From assembly GCA_020724025.1 (NCBI GenBank), contig DYHU01000202.1:1-7153 (forward strand): a stretch of 7,153 bases of DNA. The letters run 5' to 3'. The notes beneath the pieces were generated by a model. The model did no database searches and was not told the origin of the DNA. It worked only from the letters and a program-made list of their open reading frames with translations. The position numbers and the translations under genes were made by a program. The first letter of the stretch is position 1. The number at the start of each line of letters is the position of its first letter. Positions 1 through 6,249 of this stretch are shown one piece after another. The DNA is from Syntrophorhabdus sp. Lineage in GTDB: Bacteria > Desulfobacterota > BSN033 > UBA1163.

Positions 1-19
1 TCGCACCCCCTAAATTTGA

Positions 20-48
20 TTGACTAACGGGATGCAATCAGTTAAACT
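20..48 (+). promoter_or_regulatory. candidate sigma70 promoter of the vapBC pair
   Basis: A TTGACT box at 20-25 (5 of 6 matches to the -35 consensus) is followed after exactly 17 nt by TAAACT at 43-48 (4 of 6 to the -10 consensus). Transcription would start near 55, leaving a leader of about 33 nt before the antitoxin start. Short inverted words lie in and around it: GATTG 18-22 with CAATC 35-39, and TTGATT 16-21 with AATCAA 51-56. AbrB-type antitoxins usually bind their own promoter, so these are possible operator halves, but the match is too short to be sure. Confidence 0.45.
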
Positions 49-87
49 TTAATCAAGTTCGTTCAACCAACAGAAAGAGGTTTTACT

Positions 88-336
88 TTGGCTACTGTCA
101 TCACATCTTCAAAAGGACAGGTTGTCATCCCCCATAAGGCAAGGGCGAGGATCGGCATCAAACCGGGGTCGAGGGTCATCGTTGAAGCTGTCGATGACCA
201 TATCGAAATTCATCCTCTACCGGAGAACCCCGTAGAATATTTTTGCGGTATCTTCAAAGAAGGTTCCTCCCTGACGCGGGCATTGTTGAGAGAAAGAAAG
301 GAGGACCTCAGGCGTGAAGGGAAAAAAGGTGCTTGA
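88..336 (+). CDS. vapB: VapB-like antitoxin, SpoVT/AbrB-fold (82 aa)
   Basis: This is the antitoxin of a type II toxin-antitoxin pair; it should bind and neutralise the PIN ribonuclease encoded next to it and repress the shared promoter. Residues about 1-47 form a swapped-hairpin AbrB domain, seen in the SSKGQVVIP start and the GIKPGSRVIVE stretch. The tail from about residue 50 (FKEGSSLTRALLRERKEDL) is the charged helical region by which such antitoxins grip the toxin. The start is TTG at 88: no ATG or GTG lies upstream in frame before the stop at 43-45, and AGAGG at 76-80 sits 7 nt before it. The frame overlaps the toxin gene by 23 nt, so translation is probably coupled. The family is clear; the name vapB rests on the PIN partner. 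Confidence 0.9.
   Translation: MATVITSSKGQVVIPHKARARIGIKPGSRVIVEAVDDHIEIHPLPENPVEYFCGIFKEGSSLTRALLRERKEDLRREGKKGA
297..304 (+). promoter_or_regulatory. strong ribosome binding site of the PIN toxin, inside the antitoxin gene
   Basis: AAAGGAGG is an almost complete anti-16S match. It lies 9 nt before the GTG start at 314 and within the last codons of the antitoxin gene. It fixes the toxin start at GTG 314 and shows that the toxin can be initiated independently of full read-through of the antitoxin. Confidence 0.75.
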
Positions 337-709
337 TTCTTTTGGTCTCCTTGCCTTTCTAAAAATGGAAAGCAGTTATGAGAAGGTGAAGGGCCTCTTG
401 TCGTCAGGGGATGTTATGATTTTGATGAATGAGATAAACCTCGGAGAAACTTTCTATGTCCTTGCCAGAGAACGAGGCATGGAAAAGGCAGAATACTTTA
501 TCCATACGATTTTCCCCAGCCTTCCTATAAAGAACATAGCCAATACTTTTCAGGATGTGATTGAAGCCGCAAAGATCAAGGCGACCCATTCTCTTGCCTT
601 TGCTGATTGTTTTGCAATTGTTACAGCCATAAGAGAGAACGCAACTTTAGTCACCGGAGATCCCGAATTTAAAAAGGTCCAGAAGATGGTCGAAATCGAA
701 TGGCTTTAG
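314..709 (+). CDS. vapC: VapC-like PIN-domain ribonuclease toxin (131 aa)
   Basis: This is the toxin of the pair, a Mg-dependent endoribonuclease of the PIN family; relatives cut tRNAs or rRNA and so stop translation. The four acidic residues expected in a PIN active site are visible: D8 (VLDSFGLLAFL), E45 (NEINLGETFY), D98 (LAFADCFAIV) and D116 (LVTGDPEF). The length is normal for the family and no residue appears to be lost, so the enzyme should be active. The GTG start at 314 is chosen because of the strong ribosome site 9 nt upstream, and it overlaps the antitoxin by 23 nt. The gene ends 15 nt from the end of the convergent dciA gene, with no terminator hairpin visible between them. The RNA target cannot be deduced from sequence. 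Confidence 0.92.
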   Translation: MKGKKVLDSFGLLAFLKMESSYEKVKGLLSSGDVMILMNEINLGETFYVLARERGMEKAEYFIHTIFPSLPIKNIANTFQDVIEAAKIKATHSLAFADCFAIVTAIRENATLVTGDPEFKKVQKMVEIEWL

Positions 710-724
710 TTGCAGTCTGTGAAA

Positions 725-1201
725 TTACCCTGGTTTCTTCCGAGATTGTTCCAGTTTGGCGCTTTTGATCAAGAGCTCCCGGAATCCCTTCCTCACTTCC
801 GCATCGGTGATGTTCTCAGTGAGTCGTTCGATCTGGTCGATCGTCTTCCTGTCAAGCCTCTCCTCTCTCTCCTGTCTCCTCTCCGGAAGCGGAGTCAGTG
901 CCGGAGGGATTTTACCGACTTTGAATCGAATATCCTCAATCATGGATTCGCCCAGGAAACCATTGATCTTTCCTAAGAGGGTTGGTTTTAGAAATTGGAG
1001 CTGTTGCATCCAGGTCGAATGGGAGACATCGATGAAGAGGATATGATTCCGGATGGCACGGGGTTGTGTCTGAAGAGCTAACGCTTCGCCCACGATCTCT
1101 TTCCAGGCGCCCCAGATGGAGTAGGTCTTCATCGGGACATCAATGGTAAGACCTTTGAGCGTTTTCTCCAGGATCGCACGAATGGGCTGGGGTTTTTTCA
1201 T
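725..1201 (-). CDS. dciA: DciA-like DnaB-helicase operator, DUF721 family (158 aa)
   Basis: Members of this family load or operate the replicative helicase DnaB in bacteria that lack DnaC/DnaI. The N-terminal 95 residues carry the DUF721 signature: a tryptophan before IVGEALALQTQP (W33), the strand HILFIDVSHSTW ending in W64, and a closing GESMIEDIRFKVG. Residues from about 105 on form a charged helical extension, seen in other members but of unclear job. The ATG at 1201 is used. A TTG two codons earlier (1207) is also open, and neither has a convincing ribosome site. The gene is the last of the block; 133 nt containing a long inverted repeat separate it from metG, so it may be transcribed on its own. 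The DciA name follows from the family; function in this organism is inferred. Confidence 0.82.
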   Translation of the reverse strand: MKKPQPIRAILEKTLKGLTIDVPMKTYSIWGAWKEIVGEALALQTQPRAIRNHILFIDVSHSTWMQQLQFLKPTLLGKINGFLGESMIEDIRFKVGKIPPALTPLPERRQEREERLDRKTIDQIERLTENITDAEVRKGFRELLIKSAKLEQSRKKPG

Positions 1202-1227
1202 AGTCAAGATAAAAGTATTTGGGTAAA

Positions 1228-1336
1228 GGGTTAGGGTAAAGATGCCCGTTTCGTTAAGAGGTTAGGTTGGTCGTCTTTAAATTCTTTTGACGTAACCGAT
1301 TGACCATATACGATACGGGCTTCCTAACCCTAACCT
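1228..1336. repeat. long imperfect inverted repeat between metG and dciA
   Basis: The two arms face each other across about 55 nt. Outer blocks 1229-1236 and 1328-1335 (GGTTAGGG / CCCTAACC) pair 8 of 8. Inner blocks 1244-1254 and 1310-1320 (GCCCGTTTCGT / ACGATACGGGC) pair 10 of 11. The 7-nt linkers between blocks are equal in length on the two sides and partly pair, so the whole is one continuous imperfect stem. The outer end overlaps the metG stop codon (1335-1337). No run of U follows, so it is not a plain intrinsic terminator. It could be an RNA stem that ends or protects the metG transcript, or a remnant of a small non-coding mobile repeat. Confidence 0.6.
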
Positions 1337-2906
1337 AAATCCCTTTTCCAATTTTGGAGGTATCGATCCTCGGAAAGAGAGGCGTCGGTTTTACCACTTT
1401 TCTTCCCGGCTTGAGCCCTCCCCATTTTCCGTCCTCTTCCAAATTCTGTTCCTGGAGATGGCCTTCCATCCCGAGCTGAGACCACATCTTTTCAGAAGAG
1501 GAAGGCATAAAGGGCGCAAGGAGCAAGGCGATGATGCGGAGAGATTCCACCGTCTGATAGAGGACGGTGGAGAGACGGGACCGATCCTTCTCCTCCTTCG
1601 CCAGGGACCAGGGAGCGGTCTCATCGACATACTTATTCGAAGCGCTGACGATCTCCCAGATCGTAGCCAGAGCCTTGTTAAAGGAGAGGTCGTTCATCTG
1701 TTGAGGTATTTGAGCGAGAACCTTTACGGAGACCTCCTGAAGCCGATGGTCGATCTCTTTCAGGGAGGAAGGGTTCGGGATGGCGCCGTCGAAATACCGG
1801 ATGACCATGCTGAGAGCCCGGCTGAAGAGATTTCCCAGATCATTGGCCAGATCACTGTTGATCCGGTGGACCATGGCGGAATGGGAAAAGTCTCCATCCA
1901 CCCCGAAAGGGACCTCTCGCATGAGGAAATACCGGACGGCATCCACTCCATAGGTGTCGATCAATCGATTCGGTTCCACCACATTCTGAAGCGATTTGGA
2001 CATCTTCTTCCCCTCTACCGTCCACCATCCATGGGCAAAAACCATCTTCGGAGGCGTGAGGCCGATGCCATTGAGCATGGTGGGCCAGTAAACGGTGTGG
2101 GTCGTGAGGATATCCTTGCCGATGAGGTGGATGGCCTGGGGCCAGAAATCGGAGAAGGAGTTCTCCCCGGAGCCATAGCCGATCCCGCTCACATAGTTGA
2201 TCAGGGCATCGAACCAGACATAGGTCACATAGTCCGTATCGAAAGGGATTTCAATTCCCCATTTCAGACGCTTCTTGGGCCTTGAGATGCAGAGGTCTTC
2301 GAGGGGGCCCCGGAGGAATCCGAGAATCTCATTTCTTCTCGATGAGGGAAGGATGAACCGCTCATTGTTTTCGATATGTTCGATGAGCCAGGATTGATAT
2401 TTGCTCATCCGGAAGAAGTAGTTCTTCTCCGAGATTTCGTTTACCCCCCGGAGACAGTCCGGGCACTTCCCCTCGACGAGGTCCTTTTCGGTCCAGAAGC
2501 GTTCGCAGGGGACACAGTACCACCCCTCGTAGCTGTCCTGATAGATCTCGCCCCGATCGTAGAGATCCTGGAGGATCTTCTGGACGACCTTTTTATGGCG
2601 GACCTCTGTGGTGCGGATGAAGTCATTATTGGAGATGTTGAGCCTCTGCCAGAGGGATTGAAATCGTTTGACCATTTCGTCGCAATGGGTCTTCGGATCG
2701 ACTCCCCTTTCCTGTGCGGCCTTCTCCACCTTCTGGCCATGCTCATCCGTGCCGGTGAGAAAGAAGGCCTGATAACCTTCGAGTCGCTTAAAACGGGTGA
2801 GGATGTCGGCCGCGATGGTCGTATAGGCATGGCCGATATGGGGAACATCGTTGACATAGTAGATGGGAGTGGTGATATAAAAAGCCCCTTTAGATTTCGG
2901 ATGCAT
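1335..2906 (-). CDS. metG: methionine--tRNA ligase, zinc-knuckle type without C-terminal tRNA-binding domain (523 aa)
   Basis: This cytoplasmic class I synthetase charges tRNA-Met with methionine using ATP. Numbered from the chosen start, the HIGH motif is at 23-26 (PHIGHAYT), TGTDEHG at 51-57, the zinc knuckle cysteines at 131, 134, 148 and 151, VWFDALINY at 230-238, and KMSKS at 301-305. The anticodon-binding helical domain follows and the protein ends at a PTPLFPRID stretch. The EMAPII/Trbp111-like domain that many MetG proteins carry after this point is absent. ATG 2906 is preferred: AGAGG lies 9 nt upstream (2916-2920), and the mature-like start HPKSKGAFYITTPIYYV follows. An in-frame ATG at 2963 would add 19 unrelated residues and lie 74 nt inside ricT. 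With 2906 the overlap with ricT is 17 nt, consistent with translational coupling. Confidence 0.96.
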   Translation of the reverse strand: MHPKSKGAFYITTPIYYVNDVPHIGHAYTTIAADILTRFKRLEGYQAFFLTGTDEHGQKVEKAAQERGVDPKTHCDEMVKRFQSLWQRLNISNNDFIRTTEVRHKKVVQKILQDLYDRGEIYQDSYEGWYCVPCERFWTEKDLVEGKCPDCLRGVNEISEKNYFFRMSKYQSWLIEHIENNERFILPSSRRNEILGFLRGPLEDLCISRPKKRLKWGIEIPFDTDYVTYVWFDALINYVSGIGYGSGENSFSDFWPQAIHLIGKDILTTHTVYWPTMLNGIGLTPPKMVFAHGWWTVEGKKMSKSLQNVVEPNRLIDTYGVDAVRYFLMREVPFGVDGDFSHSAMVHRINSDLANDLGNLFSRALSMVIRYFDGAIPNPSSLKEIDHRLQEVSVKVLAQIPQQMNDLSFNKALATIWEIVSASNKYVDETAPWSLAKEEKDRSRLSTVLYQTVESLRIIALLLAPFMPSSSEKMWSQLGMEGHLQEQNLEEDGKWGGLKPGRKVVKPTPLFPRIDTSKIGKGI

Positions 2907-3675
2907 GGATCGTGACCTCTCCCCCTTCTTCCAGTTGAACGGTAATGGTCTGGTTGAGCACATTCTGGCGGATGACCTTTCCCTTACCCGAACGGGTGAC
3001 GATGTGCTTTCCCACCCTGGGAAGATCCTTCTTGAGTTCCATATAGGTGGGGAATTCGTAAGCCAGACAGCACATCAGACGGCCGCAGATGCCCGATATC
3101 TTCGTCGGATTAAGGGCGATGTTCTGCTCTTTGGCCATCTTGACCGAGACCAGTTCAAATCGATTCATAAATCTGGCACAGCAGAGTTCCCTGCCGCAAC
3201 TTCCGATGCCGCAGATCATCTTGGCCTCATCCCTCACCCCGATCTGCCTCATCTCGATCCGCATCCTGAACTGGGCAGCCAGATCCTTGACCAGTTCCCG
3301 GAAATCGACCCGCTTTTCCGCCGTAAAGTAGAAGAGAATCTTGGAGCGATCCAGAAGAACCTCTGTTTTAACCAGCTTCATGTGGAGGTTCTTCTCCCCG
3401 ACCCTCTCAAGGCAGAATTGAAAGGCGTCCTTTTCCAGTTGCCGGTTTTTCTCGAATTGCTCCAGATCTTCGGGGGTGGCTTTGCGCACCACTTTTTTCG
3501 GAGATCTCAGGATGAACCGTTTCTCCTTTTCCTGGGGTGCGGAGAGGACCTTTCCGAGGACCAATCCCTTATCCGACTCCACGATAACGGACTCTCCCGT
3601 CCCCAAGGGAAACTCTCCGGCATCGAACTCTTCCACTTTACTATTGGCCATTCTGATATGGACCATTCGAATCAT
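2890..3675 (-). CDS. ricT: PSP1/YaaT-family Fe-S protein, RicT-like (261 aa)
   Basis: In Bacillus subtilis RicT (YaaT) forms an Fe-S complex with RicA and RicF that adjusts RNase Y-dependent RNA processing. Outside Firmicutes its partner is not established. The protein shows the PSP1 C-terminal homology region (roughly 65-150) and the family's two conserved cysteine clusters: C155, C160, C165 and C166 (GIGSCGRELCC) and C197, C202 and C203 (SGICGRLMCCLAYE). These are the expected cluster ligands, all present. The C-terminal 45 residues look like a small beta-rich cap. The ATG at 3675 follows AAGGA (8-nt spacing), whose bases overlap the holB stop codon. No RicA or RicF homologue lies in this window. 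Fixed placement next to holB and metG is typical of the family and is the best independent support for the call. Confidence 0.9.
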   Translation of the reverse strand: MIRMVHIRMANSKVEEFDAGEFPLGTGESVIVESDKGLVLGKVLSAPQEKEKRFILRSPKKVVRKATPEDLEQFEKNRQLEKDAFQFCLERVGEKNLHMKLVKTEVLLDRSKILFYFTAEKRVDFRELVKDLAAQFRMRIEMRQIGVRDEAKMICGIGSCGRELCCARFMNRFELVSVKMAKEQNIALNPTKISGICGRLMCCLAYEFPTYMELKKDLPRVGKHIVTRSGKGKVIRQNVLNQTITVQLEEGGEVTIHASEI

Positions 3676-3678
3676 CTT

Positions 3679-3688
3679 CTCTATCCTT
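3679..3688 (-). promoter_or_regulatory. ribosome binding site of ricT overlapping the holB stop codon
   Basis: On the minus strand GAAGGATAG carries both the AAGGA ribosome site of ricT and the TAG stop of holB. The spacing to ATG 3675 is 8 nt. Ribosomes ending holB would therefore sit on the initiation site of ricT, which supports coupled translation of the two genes. Confidence 0.6.
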
Positions 3689-4664
3689 CGGCCCAGGAGA
3701 GCATCATTGCCTCCAGTGACAGTCTTGGATTGGCATTGCCTTTAATCGCCTGAGAGGTTTGATGGAGGATCTCCACCCGTCTTAAAAGGGAGGAGAGATT
3801 CCATTTCCCGGCCATTGCTTCCAACTCTTCCGACAAATCGGAATGAATCAACCTTGAACCCTCCTCCGATGTCTTAACCACGATGAGATCCCTCAAAAGC
3901 GTCTTGGCCATCTCAAGGATCAGATGGAGATTCTCTCTCTGGGAGGGGAGGGATTCGATCCAGCCCTCCTTCTCTTCGATGGAGAGCAATTTCGCTCCCA
4001 TCCATTCCTTGAGAAGCTCTTTTCTCGGAATCGCGGCTATTTCCTCTTTAATCTCCAGAGCCTTTCCAGGACTCCCCTCTGAAAGCGAGGCCAGAAGATG
4101 GGCCTCCCTTTCCTCCAGACCCTTCTCCTTGGTCAACCAGTCAGAGACCAGATGAGAGGGCAGTGGGTTAAAACGAATCAACTGGCACCGGGAGAGGATC
4201 GTGGGCAGGATCCATCTGGGATGGTTGGCCAGAAGGATGATCATCGTATGCAGGGGAGGTTCCTCGAGGGTTTTAAGAAGCGTATTTGACATATTGGGCG
4301 CCATTCGATCAGCCGCGGTCAGGATGAAAACCCGGCGTCTGCCCTCATAAGGCCGGTAAGCAAAAGATCTCTGCATCTCTCTCACCTGATCCACCTTGAG
4401 GGTCTGGCCCTGCGGTTCGATGAGCGAAACATCGGGGTGGAGATGGCGATCAATTTTCTTACAAGAGGGGCAGCGATCACAGGCATCCGCTCTGTTCTCT
4501 CCCTCGAGGCAGTTGAGGGCCTTGGCAAACTGAAGGGCCACCCGGCTCTTTCCAATTCCCTCATTGCCTATAAAGAGGTAACTGTGGACGACCTTCTGGT
4601 GAGCGATCGCTCGCTGAAGTAACTTAATCGGCCTTTGGTGCCCTAAAATATCTTTGAAGGACAT
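3681..4664 (-). CDS. holB: DNA polymerase III delta-prime subunit, clamp loader (327 aa)
   Basis: HolB is the AAA+-fold subunit that, with delta and tau/gamma, opens the beta clamp and places it on primed DNA. A P-loop-like GNEGIGKS is at 33-40 and zinc-module cysteines are at 52, 62, 65 and 68 (CDRCPSC). The LLKTLEEPP box is at 129-137 and the SRC motif at 158-160, with the helical C-terminal collar after about 200. The Walker B position reads FILTAADRM, without the acidic pair of a working ATPase, which suits delta-prime rather than DnaX. ATG 4664 starts the usual SFKDILGHQRPI sequence, but no ribosome site is visible upstream. The leader is instead made of the 7-nt repeat element that separates it from tmk. 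It ends 5 nt before ricT, whose ribosome site uses the holB stop region. Confidence 0.93.
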   Translation of the reverse strand: MSFKDILGHQRPIKLLQRAIAHQKVVHSYLFIGNEGIGKSRVALQFAKALNCLEGENRADACDRCPSCKKIDRHLHPDVSLIEPQGQTLKVDQVREMQRSFAYRPYEGRRRVFILTAADRMAPNMSNTLLKTLEEPPLHTMIILLANHPRWILPTILSRCQLIRFNPLPSHLVSDWLTKEKGLEEREAHLLASLSEGSPGKALEIKEEIAAIPRKELLKEWMGAKLLSIEEKEGWIESLPSQRENLHLILEMAKTLLRDLIVVKTSEEGSRLIHSDLSEELEAMAGKWNLSSLLRRVEILHQTSQAIKGNANPRLSLEAMMLSWAEG

Positions 4665-4683
4665 AATTGAATCAATTGCGAAA

Positions 4684-4738
4684 TGCGGATTGCGGAGTGC
4701 GGAATTAAGATCCGAAATCCGAATTCCGAAATCCGAAA
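4684..4738. repeat. heptad-phased inverted repeat in the tmk-holB spacer
   Basis: Three CGGA words (4686-4689, 4693-4696, 4700-4703) face four TCCG words (4711-4714, 4718-4721, 4725-4728, 4732-4735). Every word is exactly 7 nt from the next and the two sets mirror about position 4707. Three word pairs align perfectly, with mostly mismatched 3-nt spacers in between, so the transcript could form a ladder-like imperfect hairpin about 45 nt long. It begins right after the tmk stop codon and fills nearly all of the spacer before holB, where no ribosome site is visible. It resembles the low-complexity TCCGAAA-type spacers found between genes in some environmental bacterial genomes; that comparison is from memory only. 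Confidence 0.7.
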
Positions 4739-5371
4739 TTATAATAATTGATCCACAATCTTCCGGATCTTCTCAAAAACCTTTTCTTCGCCTGCGCGGG
4801 TGTCGATGACCTTGACCCGCCGGGGTTCCTTTCTGGCGATAGCAAGGTATCCTCTTCTCACGCGATGATGAAACTCGATTTTCTCCTTTTCAAAACGCGC
4901 CTCTCTCTCATTTTTCAATGTTCGATTCCTCTGAAGGGCCCTCTTCAGTCCGAGATCAGAGGGACAATCCAAGAGGAAGGTCATATTCGGTCGGATTCCC
5001 TGAGAGGCGAGGCGGTTCAGTTTCTCGATCAGCCTCCGGCCTAACTTTCGGCCGTAACCCTGATAGGCCAGGGTGGCATCATTGAAGCGGTCGCAGAGGA
5101 TGACGACTCCCTTCTCAAGAAGAGGCCTGATCACCTCATGGATATGCTGTGCCCTTGCTGCCTCATAAAGGAGGAGTTCGCTAAAAGGGACCAGCTCTCG
5201 ATGGTTCGGATCGAGGAGGATCTTTCTGATCTTCTCACTAATAGGGGGGCCTCCCGGCTCCCGTGTTATCTTACAAGAGATTCCCTTTTGGGACAGGTAT
5301 CTTTTTAGACGTTGAATCTGAGTGGTCTTTCCGCTTCCCTCCACTCCCTCAAAGGTAATAAAAAGAGACAA
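4739..5371 (-). CDS. tmk: thymidylate kinase (dTMP kinase, 210 aa)
   Basis: Tmk phosphorylates dTMP to dTDP with ATP, an essential step in dTTP supply. From the chosen start the P-loop is at 9-17 (GVEGSGKTT), the REPGG loop at 37-41 and the DRF form of the DRY motif at 94-96, followed by DATLAYQGYGR. An arginine-rich lid region lies at about 145-175. All expected catalytic parts are present and the length is normal. The start is TTG 5371: AAGAGGAG at 5377-5384 lies 5 nt before it, and it gives the typical family N-terminus SLFITFEGVEGSGK. A TTG at 5392 is also open but has no ribosome site and would add seven non-conserved residues. It is the first gene of the block, behind its own promoter; holB follows after 74 nt. 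Confidence 0.95.
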   Translation of the reverse strand: MSLFITFEGVEGSGKTTQIQRLKRYLSQKGISCKITREPGGPPISEKIRKILLDPNHRELVPFSELLLYEAARAQHIHEVIRPLLEKGVVILCDRFNDATLAYQGYGRKLGRRLIEKLNRLASQGIRPNMTFLLDCPSDLGLKRALQRNRTLKNEREARFEKEKIEFHHRVRRGYLAIARKEPRRVKVIDTRAGEEKVFEKIRKIVDQLL

Positions 5372-5376
5372 TTTCG

Positions 5377-5384
5377 CTCCTCTT
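5377..5384 (-). promoter_or_regulatory. ribosome binding site that sets the tmk start
   Basis: Read on the minus strand, AAGAGGAG stands 5 nt before TTG 5371. This favours the shorter 210-residue Tmk over the 217-residue version beginning at TTG 5392, because in the longer version the ribosome site would lie inside the coding region. Confidence 0.7.
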
Positions 5385-5416
5385 GGCGTCAAATAAATAT
5401 TTGAAATCTAAGCCAA

Positions 5417-5446
5417 AATATAAATGAGAGCCTTAGCTATTGTCAA
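5417..5446 (-). promoter_or_regulatory. near-consensus sigma70 promoter for the tmk-holB-ricT-metG block
   Basis: On the minus strand a perfect TTGACA (5446-5441) is followed after 18 nt by TATATT (5422-5417, 5 of 6 to the -10 consensus). A start near 5410 would give a leader of about 40 nt before the tmk TTG. The -35 box overlaps the TGA stop (5445-5443) of the upstream hydroxylase gene, so the block can be transcribed independently of it. It is the best-matching promoter I see in the window. Confidence 0.7.
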
Positions 5447-6249
5447 GGTTTTCGGAGAAAGGGAAGAATGAGAAGGCGGGATAGGGTAAGGGCATTGGGA
5501 TTCCGGAACTGGGCGAGGCCGATGGCCATTGCCTCGTGTCCTGCTTCGGGTTGGGCTCGATAAGTGCCGAGAAGCCTATCCCACCAGGGGAGGTTGAAGC
5601 CGAAGTTACTATTGAATTCCTTGATCAATACGGAGTGGTGGACGCGGTGCATCTCCGGTGTGACAACGAATAGTCTTAATACCCTATCGATTGAAATGGG
5701 CAGTCGGACATTGCCGTGATTGAACATGCTCGTGGCATTGAGGAGAACTTCGAAGAGAACAACAGCCAAGGCAGATGGCCCGAGAATGATGATGGTCATC
5801 ATCTTGATCCCCATCGAAAGGAGGATCTCGATGGGATGGAATCGAATCCCTGTGGTGACATCGAAGTCGAGGTCAGTATGGTGAACCCGGTGAAGCCGCC
5901 AGAAAAGAGGAATGAAATGGAACATGGCGTGTTGAAGGTAGATGACCAGGTCAAGAACAAGAATGCCAATGGCGATCTCCATCCCGTAAGGCAGAGAGAC
6001 ATTGTTTAATAAGCCCCAGCCCCGATTTTGTGCGAAGAGAGCCATCCCGACGGCCTGGAAAGGAAGGAGTAGCCGGAGGGTAAGGGTGTCGATGAAGACC
6101 AATCCCAGATTGCTATACCAGCGCAGGGTCCTGGAGGTCGTCAAGGGCCGACGGGGAGAAAGGATCTCCCAGAGCGCCATGGCGATCAGGATGGCCAGGA
6201 AGAAAGAGACTCGAACAACGCTTTCATGGGCTAAAATAGAATCAGTCAT
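5443..6249 (-). CDS. membrane fatty-acid hydroxylase / sterol-desaturase family protein (268 aa)
   Basis: This is an integral membrane di-iron enzyme of the COG3000 (ERG3-like) superfamily, whose members hydroxylate or desaturate lipid-like substrates with oxygen. The eight-histidine pattern is complete: H107-x3-H111 (HAMFH), H120/H123/H124 (HRVHH), H138 (RFHP) with H178 (FNHGN), and a second HRVHH at 201-205. Hydrophobic segments are at about 13-30, 47-72, 90-113 and 142-172. The SNFGFNLPWWDRLLGTY stretch after the last histidine box is typical of bacterial members. The substrate cannot be told from sequence. The ATG at 6249 overlaps the TGA of the upstream DUF234 remnant by 8 nt, with only a weak upstream GGA. 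A promoter of its own is not evident. It is unrelated in function to the tmk block, which has its own promoter. Confidence 0.88.
   Translation of the reverse strand: MTDSILAHESVVRVSFFLAILIAMALWEILSPRRPLTTSRTLRWYSNLGLVFIDTLTLRLLLPFQAVGMALFAQNRGWGLLNNVSLPYGMEIAIGILVLDLVIYLQHAMFHFIPLFWRLHRVHHTDLDFDVTTGIRFHPIEILLSMGIKMMTIIILGPSALAVVLFEVLLNATSMFNHGNVRLPISIDRVLRLFVVTPEMHRVHHSVLIKEFNSNFGFNLPWWDRLLGTYRAQPEAGHEAMAIGLAQFRNPNALTLSRLLILPFLRKP

Noticed and set aside
710..724. A bidirectional terminator between the convergent vapC and dciA genes
   Set aside because: The 15-nt gap and the adjoining coding ends show no stable hairpin or T-run.
710..1046. Plus-strand open frames downstream of vapC
   Set aside because: They are antisense to the DUF721 gene and have no ribosome site or family resemblance.
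1228..1336. The TTAGGG/CCCTAA words as a telomere-like or replication-end signal
   Set aside because: Only one to two units occur on each side and they pair with each other as part of a larger inverted repeat inside a normal gene block, so a telomeric role has no support.
1458..2285. Plus-strand open frame of 275 codons opposite metG
   Set aside because: It lies wholly antisense to a clear methionyl-tRNA synthetase with all motifs; its translation has no recognisable domain and the frame is a shadow of metG codon bias.
2907..2963. A 19-residue N-terminal extension of MetG from ATG 2963
   Set aside because: The added residues do not resemble the family start, they would increase the overlap with ricT to 74 nt, and ATG 2906 has a well-spaced ribosome site.
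2905..3753. Plus-strand open frame of 282 codons opposite ricT
   Set aside because: Antisense to ricT, whose cysteine clusters and ribosome site are convincing; the translation is rich in leucine, histidine and aspartate without motif structure.
4684..4738. CRISPR-like array of short repeats
   Set aside because: The units are 7 nt with 3-nt gaps and change orientation midway; there are no spacer-sized intervals and no cas genes.
5716..6009. Plus-strand frame within the hydroxylase gene
   Set aside because: Antisense to the histidine-box region of a clear membrane enzyme; very acidic and basic mix typical of shadow frames.
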